Part shown: positions 46,577 to 55,879 of the stretch, piece after piece
Position numbering within the stretch: position 1 is the first letter of the stretch
Layout of the letters: each line of letters begins with the position of its first letter
Program-made: the position numbers and the translations under genes
Source: CANHVK01 sp044232905
Lineage (GTDB): Bacteria; Bacteroidota; Bacteroidia; Flavobacteriales_D; Crocinitomicaceae
Assembly (NCBI GenBank): GCA_044232905.1
Contig: JBIIKZ010000004.1
Location: 1 to 64,000, forward strand
Direction: 5' to 3'
DNA: 64,000 nt
The notes under the pieces: generated by a model
Told to the model about the DNA's origin: nothing
Seen by the model: the letters and a program-made list of their open reading frames with translations, nothing else
The model's database searches: none

Positions 46577-48032
46577 AAGTAGTTCCGTCCTTCCCGTCTT
46601 TCACTACCAAACCTGCCGCAGCCAATCCATCGCGAATCTTATCAGAAGTTCCCCAATCTTTGTTCTCACGTGCTTGTTGACGTAAATTCAAGACTAAGTC
46701 CATCACACCTTCTAATTTTGAATCGTCGCCATTACTACTTAAAGTAGCCAAGCCAAGTACATCAAAAACAAAGGCATTCACTTCTTTGGTTAAGATTTCT
46801 AAATCAGTTTGTGTAATTGTTGCTTTACCTTCTTTGATAGTGTTAATCACTTTAACTGTTTCAAATAAGTTTGCAACTAATATCGGCGCATTGAAGTCGT
46901 CGTTCATGGCATCGTAAAAAGAAGCGACTAAACCTTGCGCATTTATTGAAGAACTTTCGCTAGTTGATAGATTTGCCAAATCTTTTACAGCATCCATTAA
47001 TTTTTCAAATCCTTTTTCCGCAGCGTTTAATGCGTCACTGGTAAAATCAAGTGTACTACGATAATGTGCTTGCATCATAAAGAAACGAACAACCATTGGA
47101 TGGTAGCCACGCTCTAATAAATCCGAACCTCCGTTGAATAATTCATTTGGTAATAAGGTATTGCCAGTCGACTTCGACATCTTTTTACCGTTTAAGGTCA
47201 ACATGTTTCCATGCATCCAGTAATTTACAGGAGATTTACCTGTAGAAGCACATCCCTGTGCGATTTCACATTCGTGGTGTGGGAATTTCAAATCCATTCC
47301 TCCTCCATGAATATCAAATGTTTCGCCTAAATATTTCGTACTCATTGCCGAACATTCCAAATGCCAACCTGGAAAACCTATTCCCCAAGGAGAAGGCCAT
47401 TTCATAATATGTTCTGGGGAAGCATTTTTCCATAATGCAAAATCCAAGGCATTACGTTTTTCATCTTGACCATCTAAGTCACGTGTTCCAACAATCAGAT
47501 CTTCAATTTTACGACCTGATAATTCACCATACGGGAATTGCTCGTTGTATGTGTTGACATCAAAATAAACAGAACCATTCACTTCGTATGCATATCCATT
47601 TTCAATAATGGTTTTAATCATTTCAATTTGTTCGATGATGTGCCCTGTTGCAGTTGGTTCGATACTTGGTGCGTGATTATTGAATTGATGAAGAACATCG
47701 TGAAAATCCAAGGTGTACTTTTGAACAATTTCCATTGGTTCTACTTGCTCTAAACGTGCTTTTTTTGCAATTTTATCTTCTCCCTCATCTGCATCGTTTT
47801 CTAAATGACCTACATCGGTAATGTTTCGAACATAACGAACCTTATATCCTACATGTAACAGATAACGATATACCGTATCAAAAGAAATAAATGTTCTACA
47901 ATTTCCAAGGTGAACATAATTGTATACAGTTGGCCCACAAACATATAATCCGACAAAATTTGAATGTATAGGAACGAATTGTTCTTTTTTTCCGGAATGG
48001 CTATTGTAAATGTGAAGTTTGGAGTTTGTCAT
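46569..48032 (-). CDS. cysS: Cysteinyl-tRNA synthetase
   Basis: The 487-residue class I enzyme has CGPTVYNYVHLGNCRTF (HIGH motif as HLGN) with the zinc-binding Cys, then GWHLECSAMS and GGGMDLKFPHHECEIAQ with the other zinc ligands, and KMSKSTGN. The C-terminal helical domain and short tail follow. The gene ends ...GTTWK with its TGA lying in a heptad repeat, which hints that the repeat inserted at or extended from the end of the gene. Confidence 0.97.
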   Translation of the reverse strand: MTNSKLHIYNSHSGKKEQFVPIHSNFVGLYVCGPTVYNYVHLGNCRTFISFDTVYRYLLHVGYKVRYVRNITDVGHLENDADEGEDKIAKKARLEQVEPMEIVQKYTLDFHDVLHQFNNHAPSIEPTATGHIIEQIEMIKTIIENGYAYEVNGSVYFDVNTYNEQFPYGELSGRKIEDLIVGTRDLDGQDEKRNALDFALWKNASPEHIMKWPSPWGIGFPGWHLECSAMSTKYLGETFDIHGGGMDLKFPHHECEIAQGCASTGKSPVNYWMHGNMLTLNGKKMSKSTGNTLLPNELFNGGSDLLERGYHPMVVRFFMMQAHYRSTLDFTSDALNAAEKGFEKLMDAVKDLANLSTSESSSINAQGLVASFYDAMNDDFNAPILVANLFETVKVINTIKEGKATITQTDLEILTKEVNAFVFDVLGLATLSSNGDDSKLEGVMDLVLNLRQQARENKDWGTSDKIRDGLAAAGLVVKDGKDGTTWK

Positions 48033-48061
48033 AGCTTTGTATTAACATCAATTGTAAATAA

Positions 48062-48069
48062 CAAATATA
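48062..48069 (-). promoter_or_regulatory. -7 box for cysS
   Basis: Minus-strand TATATTTG matches TAnnTTTG; the leader to 48032 would be about 23 nt. No -33 TTG at the right distance. Confidence 0.45.
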
Positions 48070-48143
48070 ATAAGGAAGTGAAAAATAAGTGGTTTAAATA
48101 AATATTTCTTAATTTTAGAGAACTATTTATTTTATAATGAATT

Positions 48144-48932
48144 ATGAAAAATATATTATTTTTAATTCTACTTATTTTTATCTCTTTTCAAGCCTTTTCT
48201 CAAAACACCAATAATCAAGTAGTTGTTGATTCTGATAAAAATGGCGAGATGGAAGATTCATTGTTATCTATCCAAGAAGAAAAACACGACGGTCATTTTG
48301 CAGGTGTAGATTTTGGATTAAATGTATTGTTAAATAATTCTTTTCAAGCGAATTTTCCAAATGACCCACAATGGAATAATTCGGTTATAAACTCTTATTA
48401 TTTCAATTTCAATTTTTACGATCGAAAGTTGACACTAACTCCTGATCGATTAGGAGTGACTTTGGGGTTAGGATTAAATCTTACAAAATTTGCTTTTTCG
48501 GAAGATTGGACATTGAAAGATGCGTATAGTACACAAGATAGTACTATATATGGTAATGCGCATTTAGATACAATTAGTTTCACACGAAATAAATTACATT
48601 TAGCATATTTACAAGTGCCAGTTTTACTTGAGTTTACGCCTAAAAAAGATCTTTGGATTAGTGTAGGATTTATTACAGGAATTAAACTTTCTTCTAACGT
48701 AAAGCAATTATACACGGATAAAAATAACCCTAACATATTATACGAGCGAACTATTAAAGGTACGTTTGCTTTAAACACATTGAAATGTGACGCAACGATT
48801 AGAGCTGGTTTTGGTCAAAATTTCGGCAGAATGTATGGTGCATTTATTTCCTATGCATTAGTCCCTACGTTTAATACTTCTTTGATGGCTAATGTTCATC
48901 CATTTACATTTGGTGTAAGTTACAATTGGTAA
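48144..48932 (+). CDS. Outer-membrane beta-barrel protein, PorT-like
   Basis: The 262-residue protein has a signal peptide (LFLILLIFISFQAFSQ) and an acidic segment (about residues 25-50) before a barrel of alternating strands such as GVTLGLGLNLTKFAF and AYLQVPVLLEFTPKKDL, ending TFGVSYNW with the C-terminal aromatic residue typical of outer-membrane proteins. It fits the PF13568 group that contains PorT, but a T9SS role cannot be claimed. The nuclease gene overlaps its stop (TAATG). Confidence 0.75.
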   Translation: MKNILFLILLIFISFQAFSQNTNNQVVVDSDKNGEMEDSLLSIQEEKHDGHFAGVDFGLNVLLNNSFQANFPNDPQWNNSVINSYYFNFNFYDRKLTLTPDRLGVTLGLGLNLTKFAFSEDWTLKDAYSTQDSTIYGNAHLDTISFTRNKLHLAYLQVPVLLEFTPKKDLWISVGFITGIKLSSNVKQLYTDKNNPNILYERTIKGTFALNTLKCDATIRAGFGQNFGRMYGAFISYALVPTFNTSLMANVHPFTFGVSYNW

Positions 48933-49717
48933 TGTTGATGAGTAATTCGTTTATCCGAATAGTTGTTCTTACACTATTCGGATTTTTTTTATTTGCTGGT
49001 TTTAAGATTCAGCAAACGAAGGTTCCTGTCTCCTTGGAAATTCCAGCGCATAGTAAAAAGGATTTAATTATTTGTCACACAGGGTATTGTTTGTCTTATG
49101 ATGAAAAGTTTAAAGTAGCCAAATGGGTAGCGTATGAACTTACGCTTGCAGAAACGGAAGGAGAAATTGGACGTAATGATCATTTTAAACCAGACCCATT
49201 AATTACACATAATAGTGCAGCTTTAGAAGATTATAAAAAATCAGGATACGATAGAGGGCATTTAGCCCCTGCAGCAGATATGAAATGGTCTGTTCAAGCA
49301 ATGGAAGAATCCTTTTACCTTTCCAATATGTGTCCGCAAGATAAAAGTTTTAATCGTGGAATTTGGAAAAAGTTGGAAGAAGAGGTGAGAGAATATGCAA
49401 AACATAATAAACAAATAAATGTTGTTACAGGTCCAATTTTGAATGAAGGTTTACCAGTTCTTGGGCCTAATCGAATTACTATCCCGCGCTATTTTTATAA
49501 AGCTTTGCTCGATTATTCGCAACCTTCTGTTAAGGCGATTGCGTTTTTAATGAAAAATGAACACAGCGAATTACCTTTGAGTCACTTTGTTATTTCCATT
49601 GACAGTTTAGAGAAGGTTTCGGGTATCGATTTTTTCCCATTATTGCCCGATGCGGATGAAATTAAGCTGGAAAAAGAAAAGTGTTATTCCTGCTGGGAAT
49701 CGGATAAAAATCATTAA
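48932..49717 (+). CDS. DNA/RNA non-specific endonuclease, exported
   Basis: The protein of about 261 residues has an N-terminal hydrophobic segment (signal or anchor) and the NUC1 domain with the hallmark DRGHLAPAADMKW, followed by SNMCPQDKSFNRGIWKKLE, which carries the metal-binding Asn. It should cut both DNA and RNA outside the cytoplasm, for nutrients or defence. The start at 48932 is inferred from the TAATG overlap with the barrel gene; a second ATG at 48938 is also possible. It ends before the nus promoter. Confidence 0.9.
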   Translation: MLMSNSFIRIVVLTLFGFFLFAGFKIQQTKVPVSLEIPAHSKKDLIICHTGYCLSYDEKFKVAKWVAYELTLAETEGEIGRNDHFKPDPLITHNSAALEDYKKSGYDRGHLAPAADMKWSVQAMEESFYLSNMCPQDKSFNRGIWKKLEEEVREYAKHNKQINVVTGPILNEGLPVLGPNRITIPRYFYKALLDYSQPSVKAIAFLMKNEHSELPLSHFVISIDSLEKVSGIDFFPLLPDADEIKLEKEKCYSCWESDKNH

Positions 49718-49722
49718 TAAAT

Positions 49723-49752
49723 TTGGAATTCATTAAAAAAAGCGTAAATTTG
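49723..49752 (+). promoter_or_regulatory. Promoter of rimP-nusA-infB
   Basis: TTG (49723-49725, preceded by T), 19 bp, then TAAATTTG (49745-49752): an exact match to the Bacteroidota consensus. Transcription would begin near 49758, giving a leader of about 55 nt. Confidence 0.75.
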
Positions 49753-49778
49753 TGCAGTATTTATAAATAACTAAGTGC

Positions 49779-49806
49779 GAGGGGATGATTATCCCCTCTT
49801 TTTTTT
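49779..49806 (+). terminator. Leader terminator/attenuator ahead of rimP
   Basis: A perfect 8-bp stem (GAGGGGAT with ATCCCCTC, loop GATT) is followed by eight T and ends 5 bases before the rimP ATG, downstream of the promoter. It could also serve as the terminator of the nuclease gene, but it must be passed by every rimP transcript from the promoter at 49723. Confidence 0.8.
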
Positions 49807-49811
49807 AGCAA

Positions 49812-50288
49812 ATGATTACAAAAGAATTAGTACGAAAATTAGCGCAAGAACGTATCGATGAACTAGATAGAGGTCTTTTCATTGTTGCGATTTCGATTTC
49901 TCCTAAGTTTGTGATTAACCTAGAGTTAGACAAAGTAGAAGGATATGTTGCAATTGATGATTGTGTTTCTGTTTCTCGAAATGTAGAACATAATTTAGAT
50001 CGTGAGGAACAAGATTTCGAGTTACACGTTTCTTCTGCAGGATTAGATAAGCCCTTACGTGTTTTACCACAATATGTTAAAAATATTGGAAGAACAGTAG
50101 AGGTTATATTAAAAGACGGAAAAGAAAAAGAAGGTGTTTTGTTAGAAGCAACAGCAGAGAAAATTGTTGTCAAAACGACACGTACGGAGAAAAGTCCGGA
50201 AACAAAAAAGAAAGTAACCATTGAAGAAGAGGAAACTCTTCCATTGGCAACGATAAAGGAAACAAAAATTGTTATTTCATTTAAATAA
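49812..50288 (+). CDS. rimP: Ribosome maturation factor RimP
   Basis: The 158-residue protein is needed for assembly of the 30S subunit. The order RimP-NusA-IF2 and the motif VSSAGLDKPLR identify it. The C-terminal SH3-like domain is present. nusA follows 6 bp later. Confidence 0.93.
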   Translation: MITKELVRKLAQERIDELDRGLFIVAISISPKFVINLELDKVEGYVAIDDCVSVSRNVEHNLDREEQDFELHVSSAGLDKPLRVLPQYVKNIGRTVEVILKDGKEKEGVLLEATAEKIVVKTTRTEKSPETKKKVTIEEEETLPLATIKETKIVISFK

Positions 50289-50294
50289 ATAGGC

Positions 50295-51530
50295 ATGAAC
50301 AGCTTAGAATTAGTAGATTCGTTTTCAGAATTCAAAGAGTTAAAAAGTATCGACAAACAAACAATGCAACACGTATTAGAAGACGTGTTTCGTGCAATGT
50401 TGAAAAAGAAATTTAACACAGACGAACATATCGATATTATTGTAAATATTGAGAAAGGTGATGTGCAAATTTTCTTGAATAAAGAAATCGTTCCAGATGG
50501 TGAGGTAGAAGATTCAAATACGGAAATTGCTTATTCTGAAGCAATTAAAATTGAGCCTGATTTTGAAGTGGGTGAGGAAGTTTCTGAAGAATTTAAGTTT
50601 GCTGATTTTGGTAGAAGAAATATTCTTTCATTACGTCAAAATTTAATTTCTAGAATTTTAGAATTAGAAAAAGACCATATTTATAAAATCTACAAAGAGC
50701 GTATCGGTGAGATCGTTACTGGTGAGGTTTACCAAGTTTGGAAAAAAGAAATCATGGTATTGGATGATGAAGGGAATGAGTTAATCTTACCGAAATCAGA
50801 ACAAATTCCAGCAGATTATTTCAAAAAAGGAGAATCAATTCGCGCAGTAGTTTCTAAAGTAGACATGCGTAACTCAAACCCAGTTATTATCCTTTCTAGA
50901 ACTGCTCCAGAATTTTTAGAGCGTTTATTCGAGTTGGAAGTTCCGGAAGTGTTTGACGGATTGATTACCATTAAACGTATCGTTCGTGAACCAGGAGAAA
51001 GAGCGAAAGTAGCGGTAGAAAGTTACGATGACCGTGTAGATCCAGTTGGAGCATGTGTTGGTATGAAAGGATCGCGTATTCATGGAATTGTTCGTGAATT
51101 ACGCAATGAAAATATCGATGTAATAAACTTTACAACAAATACACAATTATTTATTCAACGTGCACTTTCTCCAGCAAAAATTACCGCAGTTGAAATTATC
51201 GAAGAAGAAAAACGTGCAAAAGTTTCCTTAAAACCAGACCAAGTTTCTTTGGCAATTGGTAGAGGAGGGAATAATATCAAATTAGCTACTAAATTAACAG
51301 GGTACGAAATCGATGTTTACCGTGATGGTGAAGTAGATGTAGACGATGTGGATTTAGAAGATTTCGCAGATGAAATCGAAGGATGGATTTTGGACGAATT
51401 AAAAGCAATCGGTTGTGATACTGCTAAATCTGTTCTTGAAATAGGAGTAGAAGATTTAGTAAACAGAACTGATTTAGAAGAAGAAACAATTCAAGAGGTA
51501 TACAAAATACTTCGTGCAGAATTTGAATAA
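50295..51530 (+). CDS. nusA: Transcription termination/antitermination factor NusA
   Basis: This 411-residue factor binds RNA polymerase and acts on pausing, termination and antitermination. It has the N-terminal RNAP-binding domain, S1 domain (GEIVTGEVYQVWKKEIMV), KH1 with GACVGMKGSRIHGIV and KH2 with LAIGRGGNNIKLA, then a short C-terminal helical part. It is the expected candidate to sense the leader terminator upstream. Confidence 0.97.
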   Translation: MNSLELVDSFSEFKELKSIDKQTMQHVLEDVFRAMLKKKFNTDEHIDIIVNIEKGDVQIFLNKEIVPDGEVEDSNTEIAYSEAIKIEPDFEVGEEVSEEFKFADFGRRNILSLRQNLISRILELEKDHIYKIYKERIGEIVTGEVYQVWKKEIMVLDDEGNELILPKSEQIPADYFKKGESIRAVVSKVDMRNSNPVIILSRTAPEFLERLFELEVPEVFDGLITIKRIVREPGERAKVAVESYDDRVDPVGACVGMKGSRIHGIVRELRNENIDVINFTTNTQLFIQRALSPAKITAVEIIEEEKRAKVSLKPDQVSLAIGRGGNNIKLATKLTGYEIDVYRDGEVDVDDVDLEDFADEIEGWILDELKAIGCDTAKSVLEIGVEDLVNRTDLEEETIQEVYKILRAEFE

Positions 51531-51620
51531 TAGTAGATGTGTGTACGAGTTGCACACATTTTTTATACCATTAAGTCGCACAAAAAGTTAACCTGTTTTT
51601 TACAGGAAGAAATAAAAAAT

Positions 51621-54470
51621 ATGGCCGGAAAAACACAAAGATTAGGCAAGGTAGCAGGAGAGTTAAATGTTGGGATATCCACATTAACTGAGTTCTTGCA
51701 ATCGAAAGGAGTATCAATTGACCCAAATCCAAACTCAAAGTTGGAAGGGGAACATTATGATCTATTACGCCGACAATTTGCAGACGATCAATCGCTTAAA
51801 GAACAAGCGAAATTAAGCGCTGTGAAACGTGAAAAAAGAGAAACAGTTAGTTTAACGGATTCTAAAACGGATTCGAAATCTTCCAATGACGATGAGGAAG
51901 ATGATTTTGACCCAAGTATTTTGGACAAAGTCAAAGCGCAAACACCAATCGTTACACAACCTGTTGTAAAAGAGGCTGTAAAAGAGGCTGTAAAAGAGGA
52001 AACATTAGTTGAAAGCGATTCGAAAGAACCGACGATGGATGGTGGCGCTAAAACACTTGGCGAAGGGGATATGCAATTACAAGTTTTAGGTAAAATTGAT
52101 TTAGATAAAATCAATTCTAAAACACGTCCCGATAAAAAGAAAAAACCAGAAAAAGAGGTTAAAGCAAAACAAGATAATACACCAAAGGTTGCGGCTAAAT
52201 CAGAGGTTAAACCTGTTGTGGAAAAACCTAAAGTAGTAGTAGCTCCAGTTGTTGTTGCACCTGTTGCACCAAAAGAGCCGGAAGCACCAAAAGAAATTGA
52301 AACAATACGTGTAGAACGTAAAGTGCTTTCGGGTCCTACAGTACTTGGACGTATTGAACTTCCTGTGGATAAACCTAAAACGGATCATCGTCCAGCTAGA
52401 CCTGGAGATGAACCACGTAAAAAACGTAAGAGAATCAAGAAAATTGATCCTACAAAAGCAAGTACAGGAACACCTGCCATTAATGATCCTAAGAGTGCAC
52501 CAACGAAAGAACGTAAATTTTTAGGTAATTCAAGACCAATTGGAAGTAATGCTCCGAAAGTAGCACCTACGGAGAGAGATATTCAAAAAGAAATTAAAGA
52601 TACGCTTGCACGTTTGTCGAATACTGGATCTAAATCCAAAGGTTCTAAAAACAGAAGAGTAAAAAGAGATAATAACTTACAACGACGTGAACAAGAAGCA
52701 TTAGACGCTGAATTACAAGAAAAAGTATTAAAACTTACGGAATTCGTTACAGTTTCTGAATTAGCTTCCATGATGAATGTAGGTCCAACACAGGTAATCT
52801 CAGCGTGTATGTCCTTAGGGATTTTCGCTTCGATTAACCAACGTTTGGATGCAGAAACTATTCACATTATTGCAGATGAGTTTGGTTTTGAAACAGAATT
52901 CGTAAGTGCGGAAGTACAAGAAGCGATTCCTACAGTAGAAGACAAAGAAGAAGATTTAGTATCTCGTCCTCCAATCATTACGGTGATGGGTCACGTCGAT
53001 CATGGTAAAACTTCTTTACTAGATAGAATTAGAAATGCAAACGTTACTTCTGGTGAGTCCGGAGGTATTACGCAACATATTGGTGCGTACTCTGTGGTAC
53101 TTGGAGATGGTCGTAAAATGACTTTCTTAGATACTCCAGGTCACGAAGCGTTTACTGCCATGCGTGCACGTGGTGCGCAAGTAACAGACGTTGCAATTAT
53201 ATTAGTTGCTGCGGATGATGATGTGATGCCACAAACTAAAGAGGCAATCTCTCACGCACAAGCTGCAAATGTACCGATGGTATTTGCGATTAATAAAATT
53301 GATAAAGACGGAGCAAATCCAGATCGAATTCGTGAACAACTCTCTGCGATGAATATTTTAGTAGAAGAGTGGGGTGGTCAATACCAATGTCAAGAAATTT
53401 CTGCTAAGAAAGGGTTAAACATCCAAGAATTATTAGAAAAAGTATTGTTGGAAGCTGAAATTTTAGCTTTACGTGCTAATCCAACTAAAAATGCGGTAGG
53501 TACAGTTATCGAATCTTCTTTAGATAAAGGAAAAGGATACGTAACAAATATACTTGTTGAGGCAGGAACTTTGAAAATAGGTGATGTTGTATTAGTTGGG
53601 CGTAACTACGGTAAAGTTCGTGCAATGCATGACGAACGTGGAGCGAATATTAAAATTGCAGGACCAGCTACTCCAGTATCTATTTTAGGTATCAATGGTG
53701 CGCCAAATGCAGGGGATAAGTTCCACGTATTAGACGATGAGAAAGAAGCAAGATCTATTGCTACAAAAAGAGAACAATTGTACAGAGAACAAGGTTTACG
53801 TACAACAAAACATATTACATTGGAAGAGATTGGTCGTCGTTTGGCTATCGGAGATTTCAAAGAGCTTAACTTAATCATTAAAGGTGACGTGGATGGTTCT
53901 ATTGAGGCTCTTTCGGATTCCTTACAAAACCTTTCCACGGAAGAAATTGCAATTAAAATTGTGCATAAAGGTGTCGGTGGAATCACTGAGGCGGATATCA
54001 ACTTGGCGTCTGCGTCAGATGCGATTATCCTTGGATTCCAGGTTCGCCCATCGGTTGCTGCACGTAAATTAGCGGATGCGGAGCAAATCGATATTCGTTT
54101 GTACTCGGTAATCTACAAAGCGATTGACGAGATTAAAGCTGCAATGGAAGGGATGTTATCTCCAGAGATTGAAGAAATCGTTACTGGTTCTGCTGAAATA
54201 CGTGAGACATTCGACATCACGAAAGTTGGTACAATTGCAGGATGTTTCGTTACGCAAGGTATCATCAAACGTAATGCGAAAATCCGTGTTATCCGTGATG
54301 GAATTGTACTTCACACAGGTAAACTTGGTTCATTGAAACGTTTCAAAGACGATCAAAAAGAAGTGAAACACGGTTACGAATGTGGTTTGAATATCGATAA
54401 ATTTAATGATATCAAAATTGGGGATATCGTGGAAGCATTCGAAGAAAACGAAGTAGCTAGAAAATTATAA
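51621..54470 (+). CDS. infB: Translation initiation factor IF-2
   Basis: This 949-residue GTPase places initiator tRNA on the ribosome. It has an IF2N segment (LGKVAGELNVGISTLTEFL), a long charged linker (about residues 60-340) with a KEAV repeat and an Ala/Pro/Val-rich part, the GTP-binding domain (GHVDHGKTSLLDRIR, NKID) and domains II-IV. The ATG at 51621 is chosen since a longer reading would begin right after nusA with no family match. Its stop codon lies in a TTATAAA repeat. Confidence 0.96.
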   Translation: MAGKTQRLGKVAGELNVGISTLTEFLQSKGVSIDPNPNSKLEGEHYDLLRRQFADDQSLKEQAKLSAVKREKRETVSLTDSKTDSKSSNDDEEDDFDPSILDKVKAQTPIVTQPVVKEAVKEAVKEETLVESDSKEPTMDGGAKTLGEGDMQLQVLGKIDLDKINSKTRPDKKKKPEKEVKAKQDNTPKVAAKSEVKPVVEKPKVVVAPVVVAPVAPKEPEAPKEIETIRVERKVLSGPTVLGRIELPVDKPKTDHRPARPGDEPRKKRKRIKKIDPTKASTGTPAINDPKSAPTKERKFLGNSRPIGSNAPKVAPTERDIQKEIKDTLARLSNTGSKSKGSKNRRVKRDNNLQRREQEALDAELQEKVLKLTEFVTVSELASMMNVGPTQVISACMSLGIFASINQRLDAETIHIIADEFGFETEFVSAEVQEAIPTVEDKEEDLVSRPPIITVMGHVDHGKTSLLDRIRNANVTSGESGGITQHIGAYSVVLGDGRKMTFLDTPGHEAFTAMRARGAQVTDVAIILVAADDDVMPQTKEAISHAQAANVPMVFAINKIDKDGANPDRIREQLSAMNILVEEWGGQYQCQEISAKKGLNIQELLEKVLLEAEILALRANPTKNAVGTVIESSLDKGKGYVTNILVEAGTLKIGDVVLVGRNYGKVRAMHDERGANIKIAGPATPVSILGINGAPNAGDKFHVLDDEKEARSIATKREQLYREQGLRTTKHITLEEIGRRLAIGDFKELNLIIKGDVDGSIEALSDSLQNLSTEEIAIKIVHKGVGGITEADINLASASDAIILGFQVRPSVAARKLADAEQIDIRLYSVIYKAIDEIKAAMEGMLSPEIEEIVTGSAEIRETFDITKVGTIAGCFVTQGIIKRNAKIRVIRDGIVLHTGKLGSLKRFKDDQKEVKHGYECGLNIDKFNDIKIGDIVEAFEENEVARKL

Positions 54471-54503
54471 ATTATGAATTATGAGTTATTAATTATAACT
54501 CAC
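54464..54503. repeat. TTATGAA-type heptad repeat fused to the infB stop
   Basis: Units TTATAAA, TTATGAA, TTATGAG, TTATTAA, TTATAAC run from the last codons of infB to 54503. The infB stop (TAA) is part of the first unit. Confidence 0.65.
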
Positions 54504-54512
54504 ACATACAAC

Positions 54513-54548
54513 AAAAGCCTGCTAAAATATTATTTTAGTAGGCTTTTT
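54513..54548 (+). terminator. Terminator of rimP-nusA-infB
   Basis: A stem of about 16 bp (AAAAGCCTGCTAAAAT with ATTTTAGTAGGCTTTT, one G-U) is followed by T. It may also work from the other side for pth. Confidence 0.85.
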
Positions 54549-54568
54549 GATTCTTAAAATCTTTCTCT

Positions 54569-54590
54569 TGTCACTTCGTCACTCTTAACG
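54569..54590. repeat. TCACTTCG-type heptad repeat
   Basis: TTGTCACTTCGTCACTC is the same motif as in 46544-46576. It lies between the infB terminator and the pth stop. Confidence 0.5.
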
Positions 54591-54610
54591 AAAACTTAGG
54601 CTCTCGAAGG

Positions 54611-55174
54611 TCATTTTCCATTCCAGTTTGTCATCGTCAAACCAATACCAATAGTCGAAAATCCCTTAATGAATTCTGTAGCGGTTTTAATACGATCTTC
54701 CAACGTCGCTTTTTCGTGTATGTTCCATTCTCCAAGTACATAATCTACCTGTTGACCAGGTTTAAATTCATCGCCTACACCAAAGCGTAAACGCGCGTAT
54801 TCAGTCGAATTTAAAACAGCTTGGATATCTTTTAGTCCATTATGTCCTCCGCTACTTCCTTTTCCTTTCATTCTTAATTTCCCAAAAGGAAGTGCTAAAT
54901 CATCGGTAATAACCAAGATGTTTTCTATTGGAATTTTTTCGGTTTGCATCCAGTAATTAACCGCTTTCCCACTTAAATTCATGAAGGTATTCGGTTTTAG
55001 AAGTAGAATTTGTCTTCCTTTATATTTTGACTGTGCAAGTTCTCCAAGTTTCTTAACTTCAAAAGATACTTCGCATTCCTTTGCGAAGGCTTCTACAACT
55101 TTAAAACCTATGTTATGACGTGTTTCTTCGTATTTATAGCCTGGATTACCAAGGCCAATGATTAGATATTTCAT
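54611..55174 (-). CDS. pth: Peptidyl-tRNA hydrolase
   Basis: The 187-residue enzyme releases tRNA from dropped peptidyl-tRNA. It has IGLGNPGYKYEETRHNIGF with the catalytic His20 and nearby Asn10, VITDDLALPFGKLR and GKGSSGGHNGLKDI. Length is normal. A -7 box sits just upstream of the ATG, within the 15-bp gap from the response regulator gene. Confidence 0.96.
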   Translation of the reverse strand: MKYLIIGLGNPGYKYEETRHNIGFKVVEAFAKECEVSFEVKKLGELAQSKYKGRQILLLKPNTFMNLSGKAVNYWMQTEKIPIENILVITDDLALPFGKLRMKGKGSSGGHNGLKDIQAVLNSTEYARLRFGVGDEFKPGQQVDYVLGEWNIHEKATLEDRIKTATEFIKGFSTIGIGLTMTNWNGK

Positions 55175-55181
55175 GATGGTA

Positions 55182-55189
55182 CAAAAATA
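55182..55189 (-). promoter_or_regulatory. Candidate -7 box for pth
   Basis: Minus-strand TATTTTTG matches TAnnTTTG and ends 7 bases before the pth ATG, so the mRNA would be nearly leaderless. No -33 TTG at the right distance. Confidence 0.35.
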
Positions 55190-55879
55190 CTATTTCACAA
55201 TCAATTGAAATCCTTTTCCATGTACATTCATAATCTCAATCGCTGGATCTTCTTTTAAAAGCTTTCTTAACTTAGCGATATACACATCCATACTTCGACC
55301 ATTAAAATAATTATCATCGCCCCAAATTGCACGTAAAGTTGCTTGACGATCAATGATTTCGTTGGTGTTTTTGGATAATAAACTCAATAGTTGATTCTCT
55401 TTAGTTGTAAGTTTAACCTCTCCTGAAGGTAAATGAAGTATGCGAGATTGGGTATCAAAAGCAATTGAACCAATTTTGATATTACTATCTTCTGCAATAT
55501 TTTTAGTGATAGTTCTTCTACTAATAGCTTCTATACGTGCTATTAATTCTTCCATTGAAAATGGTTTGGTTAAATAATCATCTGCTCCAGCTGCAAAACC
55601 AGCTAATTTATCCTCTTCCAAGGATTTTGCAGTTAAAAATAAAATAGGAATCTGTTTATTTAATTCACGTATTTCTTTTGCTGTTGCAATTCCATCTAAA
55701 ATTGGCATCATCACATCCAGGATACAAAAATCAATTTTTTCAGCATTGAAATATTCTAATGCTATTTTTCCGTTACGAGCTAATTTTACATGGTATCCTT
55801 TCGATGTAAGAAAGGTATGTAATAAAAGTCCTAAATTGTCATCATCTTCTGCGAGTAAGATTGTTAATTTATGTTCCAT
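55190..55879 (-). CDS. OmpR-family response regulator
   Basis: The 229-residue protein has a receiver domain with phospho-acceptor D55 in CILDVMMPILDG, acid pocket EDD at 11-13 and the Lys in TKPFSMEEL, and a winged-helix DNA-binding domain with LTTKENQLLSLLSKN and RSMDVYIAKLRKLL. It is coupled to the histidine kinase, whose stop overlaps its start by 11 bp. Targets are unknown; the RprY-like group is the closest I recognise. Confidence 0.93.
   Translation of the reverse strand: MEHKLTILLAEDDDNLGLLLHTFLTSKGYHVKLARNGKIALEYFNAEKIDFCILDVMMPILDGIATAKEIRELNKQIPILFLTAKSLEEDKLAGFAAGADDYLTKPFSMEELIARIEAISRRTITKNIAEDSNIKIGSIAFDTQSRILHLPSGEVKLTTKENQLLSLLSKNTNEIIDRQATLRAIWGDDNYFNGRSMDVYIAKLRKLLKEDPAIEIMNVHGKGFQLIVK

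Noticed and set aside
51537..51620. Upstream start for infB giving 28 more residues
   Set aside because: The added part resembles no IF-2 N-terminus; MAGKTQRLGKV at 51621 is the expected IF2N start and follows a purine-rich stretch.
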